Of a DNA stretch of 64,000 bases, positions 21,481-33,654 are shown in pieces. Under the pieces are notes generated by a model, which made no database searches, had not been told where the DNA came from, and saw only the letters and a list, made by a program, of their open reading frames with translations. The stretch lies in the NCBI GenBank assembly GCA_027924585.1, contig BSBM01000096.1, positions 8,369,501 through 8,433,500 on the forward strand. The letters run 5' to 3'. A program made the translations under genes and the position numbers. Every line of letters begins with the position of its first letter. Positions within the stretch are counted from its first letter, which is position 1. This DNA comes from Larix kaempferi (taxonomy: Eukaryota > Streptophyta > Pinopsida > Pinales > Pinaceae).

Positions 21481-22518
21481 CAATTACCTTTATGGGGATT
21501 CATTTCCCTTCATCCCCATTCCATGTTTGGGCAATGGAACTCGAAATTTTTTAGCAAGCTCTGCTTTTCCAACAGTGAAGAGAACAAAAATCGTAACCAG
21601 AGTGTTAGAAATGCCCATAAATTCATGTGGGTTGTTAAATTTAGTGGGGGGTCCCTAGATATCAACCCTGGGGCGAATTTGAGGGTGTTAAAAGCCAAAA
21701 TATTCATGGGAAAAACCAGATTTGGGAGCTTGGAAATTGAATTTCACTGCTGAAAATTAGTGTGGTTGAAAATCATAGATTTCATGAGAGAATTGAAGTC
21801 AGAGAAAGACCAGAGGTTCGAATTGCTTGATAAACTCAGTGAAGGAAAGAAATCTCTAAAGGCTTAGCAGCTTGGACTTTTCTATTCCCACCCTAAATAG
21901 CATGAAAGGGAAGGGGGCACCTGAGGGACTGTGTAGCATAGAAGGGGATCTTCCTTGTGTTGGGTGTGGTAGGTAATGTGGGTGCCAAAGTTGGCTAAAG
22001 CCAATTGAGATGCCTATAGCTCTATGGTTGAGCTCACCGGCTTAGCATTCTCCTTCTTTGTCTTTTTACATGCTTGATAAACCTAGATGTTATGTTGGCT
22101 TAGCCTGAGAATTGATTGTGTGTGGCCATGAATGAATCGGTGTAGTTCTTCCTTAGTGGATACATATCCCAACTCAGGAGTGGCTTCTTAGCAAAGAGAT
22201 AAAGTGCTAGATAGAGTGCCTAGAGTTGGGTGGAATGTTGATCTTCCATAGCCAGTTGCTTGAGAAACTCCATTAAAAAGATAAGTATTTATTCTTATAT
22301 TTGAATGTGCAATTATTTTACAGTGTGCCTACAACGAATATAGTGTACATGCATGATGTGTGTCTCTATAGAGCTATTTCTACTATGTTTATATTTATAC
22401 ATTTGCATATGCATTTAAATATTTATGAATTTTACATTATGCCCATAAATGAAACCTTGAACCTCATAAGTCATTTGTCTCCACTCCATTGGTCATACTA
22501 ATGGGTGGGGTCGTGACA
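21481..22518 (+). repeat. Element A 3' LTR, distal part
   Basis: It resumes the interrupted LTR with GGGGATTCATTTCCC and ends GTGGGGTCGTGACA. It matches A's truncated 5' LTR from about 6014 onwards and the equivalent part of C's LTRs. Confidence 0.9.
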
Positions 22519-23412
22519 TATCCTTGTTGCAACACCTTCGTTCTGCATTTAAAGGCATGTGTGGGGTAGGAAAAGTGTTTTCCTGGTTGTGGAGAGTTCA
22601 GTGATCGCTGCATCATTCAGCATTCTATTTTGTTTATGTGTGTCCGAATGAGGGTGAGCCGCACGCAACCAACTCTCACCCTCAGATGCAAACGTAACTT
22701 CTAATGGAAGAAATATTGTGTGCCAGAATTTGATCGTCACATGGTTCATTTTTCCTTCCAGGGTATTCACCTCTAAGCCTGTTCAGAATTTGGTTTTGCT
22801 AAGCAATCACTGTTTAGACAACATCCTTCTTCTCTCCATTCTGGATAAGTCTTGAGGCCTCCAAAATGATAAGGGTGTATTTACATCAAAAGGATTACTT
22901 CCTTCACCCCATAAACAGAAAATCCATATTGTATAATAGTCCACCAACTAATGCTCTCTAGTTCCTTTGTTTAATTTTTGTTCATATGTTTCTTGTTCAT
23001 TGCTGGGTTGGATGGATCTAATATGATGGACGCAACCTTGGTTCTAACCCCTATATTACCATTATATCTTTGTAAAATTATCTCCAGATAGTTATGTACA
23101 GGTGGTGACAATGTTGTCAATGGTCTGCTCGCATATAACAAAAAAAAGATTACAATGACTCTGAAGAATCATTCAGTGCACTTCAAGAATAGAAACAAAT
23201 GGTTGTGTTCCTCAACGATGCATTCATGCTCAATTGAACCAAGAACAAATAGGACAAACGCAGTGACTACTCATACACCAGATTGTCATACTTTTTTCCA
23301 TCCTCAATGATTGTCCTATCTGCAACCGTGATGTGTATAATGACAAACCATGTAAGTCCAGACTCTAAGAGTTAAAACCACATGTTTCTCTGTTTGCTCA
23401 TGTTTGTTGGAT
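22519..23412. other. Region without a recognisable gene
   Basis: Sequence between the end of element A and the right copy of repeat X. I see no domain, repeat or terminal structure. Confidence 0.5.
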
Positions 23413-23533
23413 GTGTGTGAATGGAGTGGCAGCCATGTGTTAGGGTTTCCTTCTGTTGCAGCTTGTAGAATGTTATCTTCATGGACTTTCCAACTCCTCT
23501 GTTGATGTCATTCCATAGCTTGTGTGACAGTCA

Positions 23534-23767
23534 TTAATTCCTACGCGCCTGCTCTATGTTATCTGAGCTTATACATTTCCACGCATTTTTCCTATGTTTC
23601 TTCCACGTGTGCGTCACTAGGGTTTTGGATCCCGCATGGTACCTATGGTTACATTTTTCAAATATTCCCATGACCTGCAATGCCTCCCTACCATCTGCTA
23701 TATTAAACAGCTTCCAATGTGCCATATGCCATCTCTGATGTTCAGAAACGGGCATCCACATATGCAT
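23534..23767 (-). pseudogene. Conserved short peptide within repeat X, right copy
   Basis: The minus-strand frame includes MAHWKLFNIADGREALQVMG, then IFEKCNHRYHAGSKTLVTHT and WKKHRK. It parallels the frame at 4702-4887. A longer N-terminal extension is open here (MHMWMPVSEHQRWH). Function unknown. Confidence 0.3.
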
Positions 23768-24721
23768 TTTTGGTATACGAAGATGTACCTATCTTCTCTT
23801 GCCTCTACATTCACATTTTTTTTTAATCATGGCTTGCCTTTAACGACAATCTAGGTAATGGCCCATCTGCCAGGTCTACCAATCATTGCTTCTTTCTTCG
23901 TGGCAACAATGCCTACTCTCCACATCGTGCCCATGTGTGTTGCTTGTCTTGGCTGCGTGTCATGGATTTCTTTGCTCTTGGCATGTATTTTAAGGTTAGA
24001 AAGGGGGCATAATTTTGGGTTAGGAGAATCGAGATAAGGCGTAAATGGGGTTTAAAGGGAGCCCTTTATATTCTCTTTATTAGTCCCGGTTCCTTTGGCA
24101 GCAAGGATTATAGTAATAGATTTCATACCATTGTATTAGTTTGGTACAATATATAAAGCATTTTATCCAAAGTTTTTTTTTCGATAAAATTGTGTTTGTA
24201 CCAATTAATTTTTTGGAGCTTTATTTGGCTTCATATCAAGGCGGCTTCAACTTCGGTTGATATCATGGTATATGGTAGGCTAAATTATAATTCATGAGCT
24301 AGGAGTTCCACGACAAAGGTTTGTGCTTGCAATTGTGCATCGTTCCCGACAACGGTGGCAGTTGCAACCCATCCAACAAACACACCAAGCGTCGCACGAA
24401 GGCACGCGATAGGCGTTAATACACGAAGGCACGCAACCTAGATCCATGCAGAGAACATAGACTATGATCAAACACGTGGATAGTCTTGGAGCCATAATTA
24501 TTCTGCGGGCATGGAAGTTGTTTGCATCCCTCCCGTATCACATCAATAGTCAATCAAATGGAAAATTGTTTGAGCTTGAGAAGCTTGATATTAGGACCCA
24601 GAGTAGCAGCAACAATATCGGCCTGAGAAGACATGAGGTCATCCTCCATCTTCTTCCATTGTAAATATCTCGCTTCCGCTAAGGCAAAGCTCATCGTCAT
24701 AATGTTGTAGGGAACATGTCT

Positions 24722-25338
24722 CCTCCAATATACTGACGGGGAGAGTTGACGATAAATGGGTGAGGAAGCCATGGCATCAAAAAAATCCACCCGCAAGTGG
24801 GGTTTGAGAGAAAGAAGACATGGCATATTCTAGTTCCATGGCCATGGATTGTAGGTGCAACTGTGCATTTTTCCTTTACTGACTTCTTTTAAGTCCCGCT
24901 GTGAATTCGATTTCATTTCTTCAAACACAACATTGCTGACACATAAAAGGGAGGTGGTCTGAGAGAAGAAAAATACATGACGTTTGCCTCAAATCATTCG
25001 AATGACAGCATCCGATTGAGGTGCAACAGTGCCATGTTCCACCTTTGCGGGGAAGCAACGTCATTGGGTTCAATCATTTGGCGCAAAAAGAGTTTCCTCT
25101 AGAACAAATATCTATAGTGTCTGGCCGTAGGTTCCGCCGACACATGTTCCATGGATACTAAGTAGTCCGCAGATCTTCTTTTAAAACTCGTCCACTGTAC
25201 CGACATGGGAAGTGGGAGAGCTAAGGATAAATGGATGAGGAAGCCATGGCATCGAAAAACTTCACTCGCAAGTGTGGTTAGAGAGCAAGAAGACATGGCA
25301 TATTCTTGTGCCATGGCCATGAATTGCAGGTGCAGCAG
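24722..25338. repeat. Direct repeat, about 145 bp, copies about 470 bp apart
   Basis: 24722-24866 and 25187-25338 share GATAAATGG(G/A)TGAGGAAGCC, ATGGCATC(A/G)AAAAA, GAAGACATGGCATATTCT and GCCATGGCCATG. The copies are diverged, so the duplication is old. Confidence 0.8.
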
Positions 25339-25560
25339 TATCTACACAAAGGGAGTTGTGTTGATCACTGGGTCATCTTACACCCTTCTTATATCCTGGA
25401 TAACAATGTCTCATCCCTCAAACTTTTTACTAATGCTCTCTTTAAATTACAGATCTTCTCCAAGTACTACTAAAAAAATTAGGTTTTCTGAAGATGTAGT
25501 TCTCAAAGCTGTGTTTGTTGTCATAGTTGAAGCCAATCGCTTGTCAGACATTGTATATGG

Positions 25561-26061
25561 CATTTCATCCAGCAAAGGCTCAGACCAATCCTACATGTTA
25601 ACCAATTGCCATAGCCTGGCACAAAGCTTTAAGATGATTAAGAGACTTAGAAGGCTACAAAAACAACATGGCTTTGTGACATTTTGTAGAGAAGGCACCC
25701 AAATATAGATTTTAGGATGGGAGTTGTGACTTGTGAAAACGGCCCACATAATATTAGCCCTGAAATAGCTGAATAGGTATATTTTTCCTTTTACTTTTAT
25801 ATTATTTATTTTATGCACACTTGGCAGTTCATGTTTCTTTGGAGTTCTTGGCACATGTCATGATGCACGCACTCATAAGTCGTAGCTGTTGCAGTAACCT
25901 AATGTAGAAGCTTTTCTAGATTATGAGAACAAGAATCTTACCTCGGGCACAAAGGCTAAGCAACCGCATGAATAGTAGAACTGTCGCATCATACTGGCAA
26001 AGGCTTAGACCAATCCTACATGTTCACCAATTGTTGTCGCCTGGCACAAACCTTCAAGATG
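25561..26061. repeat. Direct repeat, about 75 bp, copies 426 bp apart
   Basis: 25561-25636 and 25987-26061 share GGCAAAGGCT(C/T)AGACCAATC-like sequence, CCTACATGTT(A/C)ACCAATTG and CCTGGCACAAA. Another old internal duplication of the same insert. Confidence 0.75.
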
Positions 26062-26956
26062 CATGTGTAGTTTCCTGTAATAGTTCCAGCTGTGATGCTA
26101 ATTACTTGAATTTCAATGGGATCACTTGAAAATTTAGTTTTCTCACCCTTATTTTCGGAGTTAGATAGATTTGCATTTCTTCTGTACAAGGTTGTGTGCT
26201 GGTGCATAGATGCCTTCCAGTTCTTCTCTACAAATACTATGGTAAGCATATTAATATCTCCTTTCATATAAACATTGTTCATTGGAAAGGATTTACAGTT
26301 TTATCCTTTACAAATGTTTTTGTTTTTCTTTAATTAACCCTTTGTTATTTCTTATTTACATTTTTCTCCTTTACAGATAGTTTTTTTTTTTTTTAATCAA
26401 CCCCTTGTTCTTTCATGGTTGGCATGTAGAATGGCGTTACCTTCTGGGTTATTCACCATGCTATTACGATGGAATTAACGGCCTTCTGGGTATGTGCATT
26501 ATACAATGGCTTTCAACCTTATCTCCTTTGAGCAACTTGGAGTTAACCCTAATTAGAAATTTTTCTCTGTTTAATATCTACCGAGAACTATTTAATTTCT
26601 TCGGAAAGCTAGGTAATCACCTAAGATGTACAATATATTTCCCTACAATTGCAAGCATAATCAAAGATATGAGGTATTTCTATTGGGATGATATATATGC
26701 CCTTCTTGATTGACACAAGACTTATAAATATAATAATAAAACTAGTATACAATTTTATGTTAATATATAATAATAAAACTAGTCTACAAATTTCGGATAA
26801 GATTTATGTATTAGTTTTACAATTAAAATTACATTATGACAAAATGTTATTATTTGTTTTTTTAGTATAACTAAAAGCATTGATAAAGAAACGAATTTCA
26901 AATAGAAAAGATCAATCTTGAGCCATTGTAGAGTTTTAATTCTTTTATCCAAATTG

Positions 26957-27140
26957 AGTATTTAATTATAACATGTTTTTATTTTTCATAATAGTCACAA
27001 AAAACAATAATGTTCATTTTATGGAAAAAGGAAAACATTTTTTAACTTAGTATTCAATTATAACATGTTTTTATTTTTCATAATAGTCACATAAAACAAT
27101 AATGTTCATTTTATGGAAAAAGGAAAAAATTTCAAACATT
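26957..27140. repeat. Two 92 bp tandem repeats
   Basis: Units at 26957-27048 and 27049-27140 share AATTATAACATGTTTTTATT, CATAATAGTCACA and TTCATTTTATGGAAAAAGG, nearly identical, indicating a recent duplication. Confidence 0.85.
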
Positions 27141-27714
27141 TTTTAATTCATTCTTGGTTTCTTGGCAGTTGTTGTACTAAAAACGTGTAGGTTATGAGGA
27201 TGGACATGCTTCCTGTGGTGTATTTTGAACAATTACTTTTAAATCTATTTATTTATTTTCTCGTGAAAAGAGAGCTTATACATACAATTGCAATAGCATG
27301 TGTCGCATGAAAACCCAGATAAGTCAAAACTAGAATGAGTAATTGTTGCAGCCTCGAGCCACGTCTTCTGCTATACATTTGACCTTTTTATTTACTATGG
27401 AGAGGGAGAAGAAAACTAATGGATTAAAAGTAATATCTTGACTTGTGGACTTGTCGTACGCTACTAGAATGGATGATACGTTGATAGGGTTTGATTCCTA
27501 TATTAGTTGCAATGATCTAGATTATCGCTTTGTTTTTATTGTGTTGCATTTTATTACTGTAATGAATCTTGATTATTGCTATACTTTTTTGTCCTGCATA
27601 TAATTCCTCTTATTATAAAAATGATTCTCTTCAAATAACCCTAGAAAAATCCTTTTCAGGTTTTGATGTTGTGACTAGCTAATAATAGAATTATGTTGCT
27701 ATTCGATTTTCTTT

Positions 27715-27804
27715 CACAGTTTAATGTTTCATATTTACTATCCATTGCACAATTGCTTCTTCCACAGTTTAATGTTTCATATTTATTATCCATTGCACAA
27801 TTGC
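27715..27804. repeat. Two 48 bp tandem repeats
   Basis: Units start CACAGTTTAATGTTTCATAT at 27715 and 27763 and differ by very few bases. Confidence 0.85.
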
Positions 27805-28670
27805 AGTTTTAGGTGTTGGATGTGGATAGCTTCTGATATGACTTGGCAAGGACTTGAAGCTCCACTTCTATTTATCTTATTTATGTTGGTTTTTTTAATA
27901 AAAGGCTAGGGAAATTAGGAAAAGAGGAAGGGAAAACTTTAAAGGAATACCCCCTTCCATTAATTTTTATTTTAGAGGATGGGGATAGGAAAAGGGGTGC
28001 AAAAGAATAAGGAAGGGGGCCTTTGCAAAAGGGAAGGGGTGAAGGTTTAGAGAATTAAAAGGATAAGAGGGAAATGATTTTTTATGATTAATTTTTTATG
28101 GGAACTCAATAAAAAAATTAACTCTAGGGGAAAGCTTTATTTTTCTTTAAAAGTTATGGACGTGGGCACTTTCATGTAAAGAGGGACCCATGGGATGAAT
28201 TTTGACTTTTTGGACATGGTTTCAATGACGATACTAACGATGGACGCAACTGGGGATTTATCCAATGATGGGAAATAAGCAATTTTTAGCTAACATGACA
28301 CAAAAGGTCCACTCATGGTGAAACTTCAATTGACTTCCGCGGGAGTCAAATGATGAAGTTTTTTATCAAATGAGACATGATCATGACCAACACAATTTGA
28401 TGAATAAAACGACATTGACTTCCTGACATGACAATTCCCATAGGGAAAGACATCAAATCTCTAGAACTTGAATCGACCACTACATGGTGATGTTGAAGAT
28501 GCAACTTGGCAAGTATATCGAAGGGATCAAAGAAAAGAAACAATGGAGAAGGAAAATATGGATGCGATGAGCGTTTCTCCGTGGACGTGATGGTATAAAA
28601 ATCATTCATGACGACGCACATAATAGAAAACAACTAAACGCCATAACATGACTTAATTACACTACGATGA

Positions 28671-29557
28671 CACACATGACAGTGCATCCTATGAGAGGCA
28701 TGGAGACCTAACGATGATGCAAATGAGAAAAGTGAGCATGGACAAGATGAGGACATTGCTCTAAAAATCATGGTGAAGACGGAATGATCATGTGAATCAT
28801 GTCGAAGTTGAGCATCAATAATTTAGTCGATACTTATGAAACTGCACAAACTTATAGATCCTTTCTGTAGATTTTATATATATTGTTTTTAAGAAAAAAA
28901 AATATTGCTTTCTTTTTTTATTGATGTTTATTGTACATACATCGTATTTCTAAAATATATAGGTCTTTTATTTCTAGTGTAACTTTTTATTGTCTTCCCC
29001 GTTTGGAAAACAAATTGTACGGTGCAAAAGTATAGATGGAGGTCTACACACTTGAAAAAAAAAATGATTGGTTAAGTTAAGACCCTAAACTTGTTTTTAA
29101 TGGTTGACCTCATTATTTCAAGGCTTCATTAAGTTTATTGGTTTCAAAGAAATATAAAATTAACATTAAAAATTATGGAAAATAATGGTGCACAAGAATC
29201 GACTGTCACGTATAGGTTTTCAATTTGTTTTCTAAGAAATTCCATTGTCCTTAACGTGAACGTATGCATTATGTTTTAGAGAAAAATAACATAGCAAGGT
29301 TAGAAGAAAGCAAATTTCTCTGAGTTATACCTATTTTCCATAATAAATGTTATGCATTCCTAAACCTTATTCGATTTCCTATGTTTAAGATTTTTACACT
29401 ATATTATAATAGGTTTTTCATGTACCTCTAAAATTCCTCCTAGTCAACATATTGTTGTTTTTCAAATTTCCATTGCAAATCACGTGTCATGAGAGGCAAG
29501 CATTATCTTGCACTAGCCCCACTCTATAACCAAGTCAAGCTTAACCTAATATTTTTT
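28671..29557. other. Region without a recognisable gene
   Basis: AT-rich sequence between repeat X and element C. No domain, repeat or element terminus is visible. Confidence 0.5.
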
Positions 29558-31118
29558 TGTCATGTCCCCACCCATCAATCCAACCACGGAGGGTACATGA
29601 GTGAACTGTGGGGGTTCTAATTTTGCCCCCACGGCCATATTACGAAATTCATAAACATTTAAATGCGTGTGCATATGCATAATAAAAATACACAGCGAAA
29701 GATAGATCTAACCACACACACATCGTGCATAAATCAACATATTCATCACAGGCACAACAATAAAAATCAAACATAGTTAACACGTCAGTGGATTAACAAG
29801 TAAACACTTATCTTTTTAAATGAAGTCGTCTGAGCAATTGGCTATGGAAGAGCAACATTCCACCCAGCCATAGGCACTCTTTCCAACACTTTATCTCTTT
29901 GTTGAGAGGCCACCCTCGAACTGGGATATGTATCCAATAAGGAGGAACTACACAGGCTCACTCATAGCCATAGGAACACATTCTCATGCTAAGCCAGCAC
30001 ACAACTGCATTTATCAAGCATGCATAGAGGCGACGGAGGTGAATGCTAAGCTAGTGAGCTCAACCACAGAGCTACAATAATCTCAATTGGTTTCAGCTAG
30101 CCTTGGCACCCACAATACCTACCACACCCAACACAAGGAAGGTCCCCTTCTCTGCTACACAGTCCCTTGGGTGCCCCTTCCCTCCAGTGCTATTCAGGTT
30201 GGGCATAGAAAGGTCCAAGCTGCTAAACCTTCAGATATATTTTCCTACATTGGGTTTATCAAGCCATTCCAACCTCTCATCTCTCTCAGACTTCAATTAT
30301 CCCTTGGGTTTTCTAATTCCTGGCAACACTAATTTGCAGCCACGAAATTCAATTTTTGAGCTTCTGTATCTGGGTTCGCCCATGAATTTTCAAGATTCTG
30401 GAACTCTCAAATTCACCCTAGGGTCCAGGTCTATGGATCCCCCACTAGATTTCACGACCAACACGAGTTTCTAGGCATTTTTGACCATCTGAAACATGGC
30501 TCTTTCTCAAGTAGCGATTTATGTTATTTCTCTTGCTAGGAATGCATAGCATACTCAGAATTGGTGTCTAGTTGCAAAACAATGGGATGGGAGTGAGTGG
30601 AAATGAATTCCCATGAGGAATATTGACTTCTAGGTACCAAAAATTGTGCCCATTCTCAGCCATATGAACTTATGGGTTATACCCATGCTCCATTAAATTC
30701 ATGAGTTGATTTCTCAGCTGCCTTCTTGCAACAAAAACAAATATCAGCATGGAAGTCCACTTAGGTAGTTGCTTACCATCTATGGCTCTTGGGTTCTTAG
30801 GATGACACTTGGAAACAAAGGATTTGATCCCACAACCCATCACCTCTCCCTAATGGATACACACAGCCCCCCTCATTTTAGTTGCTTCCATAGCCAGCTC
30901 TTAAACATTTTATTTGTATTATAAATATTTAGATGTTGTTACATTTTTCCATGGCCGACTGGCACTTGTCCACAAAATATAAAATACTTTCCTTTACAAG
31001 CTGAGCATTCACTAGTGGGGCCTTGAACTTGAGCTCCACGCTAAGAATCATAAACTGCATATTTACAATATTTACATATTAAGCCAATAATTTCAAGGGT
31101 CAAAATGGTGGTATTACA
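29558..31118 (-). repeat. Element C 3' LTR
   Basis: On the plus strand it runs from TGTCATGTCCCCACCC to GGTGGTATTACA, about 1.56 kb. It matches 38234-39796 along its length. Confidence 0.9.
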
Positions 31119-32513
31119 TTCCCCTCCCCCTTAGAACAACACTGTCCTCGATGTTCTCAAAATTGAACAAAAATGGGTATGCATCTCTCATGGAATCCTT
31201 TAGCTCCCATGTAACCTCATCAGGACTAAGGTGCTTCCATGGCACCTTTACCTGTCTGATGGCATGGTTTCAGAGTAATGTTACCTTCTTGTCGAGGATG
31301 AGCATATGATGAGTCTCATGTTAGCGGGCAATGCAATCCTATATGCAACTAGTCCTATCCTATCAAGGACTTCAAATGGAACACAATATCTTGGTGCCAA
31401 CTTGGAACAACTTCCCAACTTTAGGGAACATTTCCTTAGCTTTACTCTCAAATAGACATGATCCCCAACTTTAAATTCTTTGTGCATTCTTTTTAAATCT
31501 GCATTTCTCTTATGCATGTCCTATGCTACCTTTAAATTTTACCTGATCTTAACAATTTCCTATTCCATTTCCTTGAGCATTTATGGCCCAAGCACTATTC
31601 TGTTTACCGGGCTATTCCAACTCACTAACGTTCTGCATCCTTGCCATACAATGCCTCAAATGGATTCATTCTCAATGATGCTTGATGTCCATTATTGTAT
31701 GCAAATTCTACCAAGTATAGGAAATCCTCTCACTTGGACGGCTTATCCATCACATACATCCTCAATATATCCTCAAGAACTTGGTCCACCCTCTCAGATT
31801 GACCATCTGTTTGAGGATGATACGCTATACTAAAATTCAGTTGAGTTCCCAATTCCTGAAATAACCCTTTCCAAAAATTGGATGTGAAATTTGCATCTCG
31901 ACCTGAGACTATTGCTTTGGGAAACCCATGTCATCGGAATATCTCTTTCATGAAGATATTTTCTATGTCACTTGTTTTATGAGTGGACTTGAATGGAATA
32001 GAATTTGTTTCCTTTGATAACTTGTCCATCACAACCATGATTGAATCATGTTGTCTCATTGTCATTGGAAAACCTATTATAAAATCCATAGAAATTACTT
32101 CCCAGTTCCATTACGGAATGGGAAAAAGCTACAACAGTCATGTTGGATGTTGGTGCTCTTCCTTGACTTGTTGGCACTTTTGACACCAGGAAATCTATTA
32201 TGCTACATCCCATTTCATTCCATGCCAAAATTATTTCTTTCTTGCTATTGTTACTGTCTTTTGATATTTTGGATGTCTAGAGTATGGCATTTGATGAATT
32301 TCATCCATTACCATCGTCTTCAAATCTGCACAATTTGGAATATAAAATCTTCCTTTATAAACAAGAAGATCGTCTTCACCAAGCTTATATCCCTCACACT
32401 TTTCATCAAAATTTCCTTTGCTGCGATTTCTCTTTCATTTTAAGGTAAGTCTCATATTTATTTTTGGCTTCAAGAACTCTTGTTCTTAAATCTGATTTGC
32501 ACATACTAAAGGT
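31119..32513 (-). pseudogene. Element C integrase and chromodomain, broken
   Basis: Sense order is descending. The zinc-binding region has HPKYQKTVTIARKK then CQKCQQVK (about 32180-32260). The core block reads VSGRDANFTSNFWKGLFQEL near 31900: the second catalytic Asp (SDRD in the family) is Gly, codon at 31901-31903. The Glu is kept in DGQSERVDQVLEDIL. A conserved C-terminal segment RIALPANMRL is joined abruptly to the chromodomain at about 31310, losing the usual linker. The chromodomain keeps VKVPWKHLSPDEVTWELKD. Several stops make the frame unreadable. Confidence 0.85.
31121..31132 (-). other. Element C polypurine tract
   Basis: In the sense direction the sequence is AAGGGGGAGGGG, just before the 3' LTR. 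It closely resembles the tract of element A. Confidence 0.85.
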
Positions 32514-33074
32514 TGTTGGTTGTGTAGCCTGATCTTCCTTATTTATAGATGTTGTTGTTTCAGTCGTGTTTGTACCCCAGTTTTATATGTTGTGTAGGTG
32601 GATTGTACACTCATCCAGCAAGGGGTGCGGGGGGTACCATCCCCCTCGGCTGGGGGGTCCGGGGGCCAGCGGGCCCCTAGTGCTGGCCCCCGGAAGAAAT
32701 TTGTTGGGTTGTTTGTTGGCCAATAGTTTGTGGGCCCATGGTATTGGGTATCCCGTAGTATTTTCCCATGGTAAATCCCCTTTAAAAGGAAGACATTGTA
32801 ATATAGCTATGTAATGTATTCTAGCATTGTAAAGATCTCTATGATTGTGTAAGAGAGACTAACAGAGAGTCAAGAGGAATTTGCAGTGAATTTGTTGCGG
32901 GTTGTATCCCTTCATTTGTTGGATGGTATAATAATAGGGACTGAAAATTTCTGTGTGGACATAGCCCATCTTGGGTGAACCACGTTATATTGGTGTCTCT
33001 CTTGTATTGTGTTTATGTGATTTATATTTGTATCTTGTTTATTGTTATTGCTCTACGATCATGTTTTTCTAACA
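32514..33074 (+). mobile_element. Copia-type solo LTR inserted in element C
   Basis: The segment starts TGTTGGTTGTGTAGCC and ends TTTTTCTAACA, typical Copia LTR ends. Near its right end it has TGGACATAGCCCATCTTGGG followed by TGAACCACGTTA, a block found in many plant Copia LTRs. Removing it rejoins C's sequence in register with element A, so it is an insertion. The flanks contain TGTTG (left) and TGCTG (right), a possible imperfect target duplication; the exact left end is uncertain by a few bases. No internal region is present, so it probably arose by LTR-LTR recombination. Confidence 0.8.
32659..32693. other. GC-rich hairpin in the solo LTR
   Basis: CCGGGGGCCAGC (32659-32670) is the exact reverse complement of GCTGGCCCCCGG (32682-32693), with an 11-base loop. 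The surrounding 32620-32700 is extremely G/C-rich compared with the rest of the window and has another short stem just upstream (GGGGGTACC / ATCCCCC). Confidence 0.8.
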
Positions 33075-33640
33075 AATGCTGCTACATGAAATTTTATGCT
33101 AAGAGTGTCTACAACTTTGTTCTCTTTTTATTTCACATGTTTGATTTCAAAATCAAACTCACACAAAAATTTCAGCCATCTAGATTTCCTGGTGTTTAAG
33201 TTTGGTTGATCAAACAAATATTTTAAGCTCATGTGGTATGCCCTAAGCTTGAATATTCTTCCCAACAAATAGTGTCTCCACATCTTGAGGGCGTGTATTG
33301 TGGCTGCTAGCTCTAAATCATGAATTGCATAATTATTTTCATGCTCTTTTAATTTCATTGACTCATAGAAAATCACAAAGCCTTCTTGCATAAGCACTCC
33401 ACCTAATGCATACTACAAAATATTTCTTTGGATCTACAATCTTCACAATAGGGGCACTAGTAAGTGACTTATTCAATCGGTAAAATATTTCTTCACATTT
33501 TTCAGACCATACAAATTTCAAATTCTTTCTTTGTAGCGGTGTAATTGGATGGATGAGCGATTTTGGAGAATACCTCAATGAACCTTCTATAATATCATCT
33601 AAGACCCATGAAAGATATAATATCAGTAGCATTCTTTGGA
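33075..33640 (-). pseudogene. Element C RNase H, broken
   Basis: The sense frame contains SEKCEEIFYRLNKSLTSAP, KYFVVCI, then MLMQEGFVIFYESMKLKEHE, LELAATIHALKMWRHYLLGR and FELRAYHMSLKYLFDQP-like sequence ending FDFEIKHVK. Two frames overlap near 33365-33397, indicating a frameshift. The usual D of the VxxDAS motif is lost (VVCIRWSA). The end of the domain abuts the solo LTR. Confidence 0.85.
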
Positions 33641-33654
33641 GTAGACCAATTCAT

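Larger units (their letters stand above)
6014..22518 (+). mobile_element. Element A: Ty3/gypsy chromovirus, degenerate, with nested insertions
   Basis: Plus-strand LTR retrotransposon in the order truncated 5' LTR, tRNA-Met-type primer site, leader, gag, protease, RT, RNase H, integrase, chromodomain, polypurine tract, 3' LTR. The C-terminal chromodomain places it in the chromoviruses (Tekay-like is my best guess). Element C (29558-39796, minus strand) belongs to the same family. A carries two later insertions: a 1.7 kb segment with terminal inverted repeats in the leader (8887-10620) and element B in the 3' LTR (15831-21480). All coding regions contain stops or frameshifts, so the copy cannot move on its own. 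Confidence 0.9.
24087..27887. mobile_element. 3.8 kb insert in repeat X, class unknown
   Basis: Present in the right copy of X and absent from the left. It starts near AGTCCCGGTTCCTTTGGCAG and ends near TTATCTTATTTATG. I see no terminal inverted repeats, LTRs, primer site, polymerase domain or poly(A), and no clear target duplication. It contains several internal duplications. The longest frames (24554-24826 minus, 25205-25708 plus) have no recognised domain. Confidence 0.4.
23413..28670. repeat. Dispersed repeat X, right copy, interrupted
   Basis: 23413-24086 and 27888-28670 together match 4541-6013 in order and orientation. The match breaks near CTTTATT (24080-24086) and resumes near TTGGTTTTTTTAATAAAAGG (27888). 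It continues past the point where the left copy is cut, so this copy is the more complete at its right end. Confidence 0.75.

Noticed and set aside
31480-32443. Plus-strand frames of 66-131 codons over element C's integrase
   Set aside because: They are antisense shadows of the integrase region; unlike the antisense gene in D they show no promoter, intron or domain.
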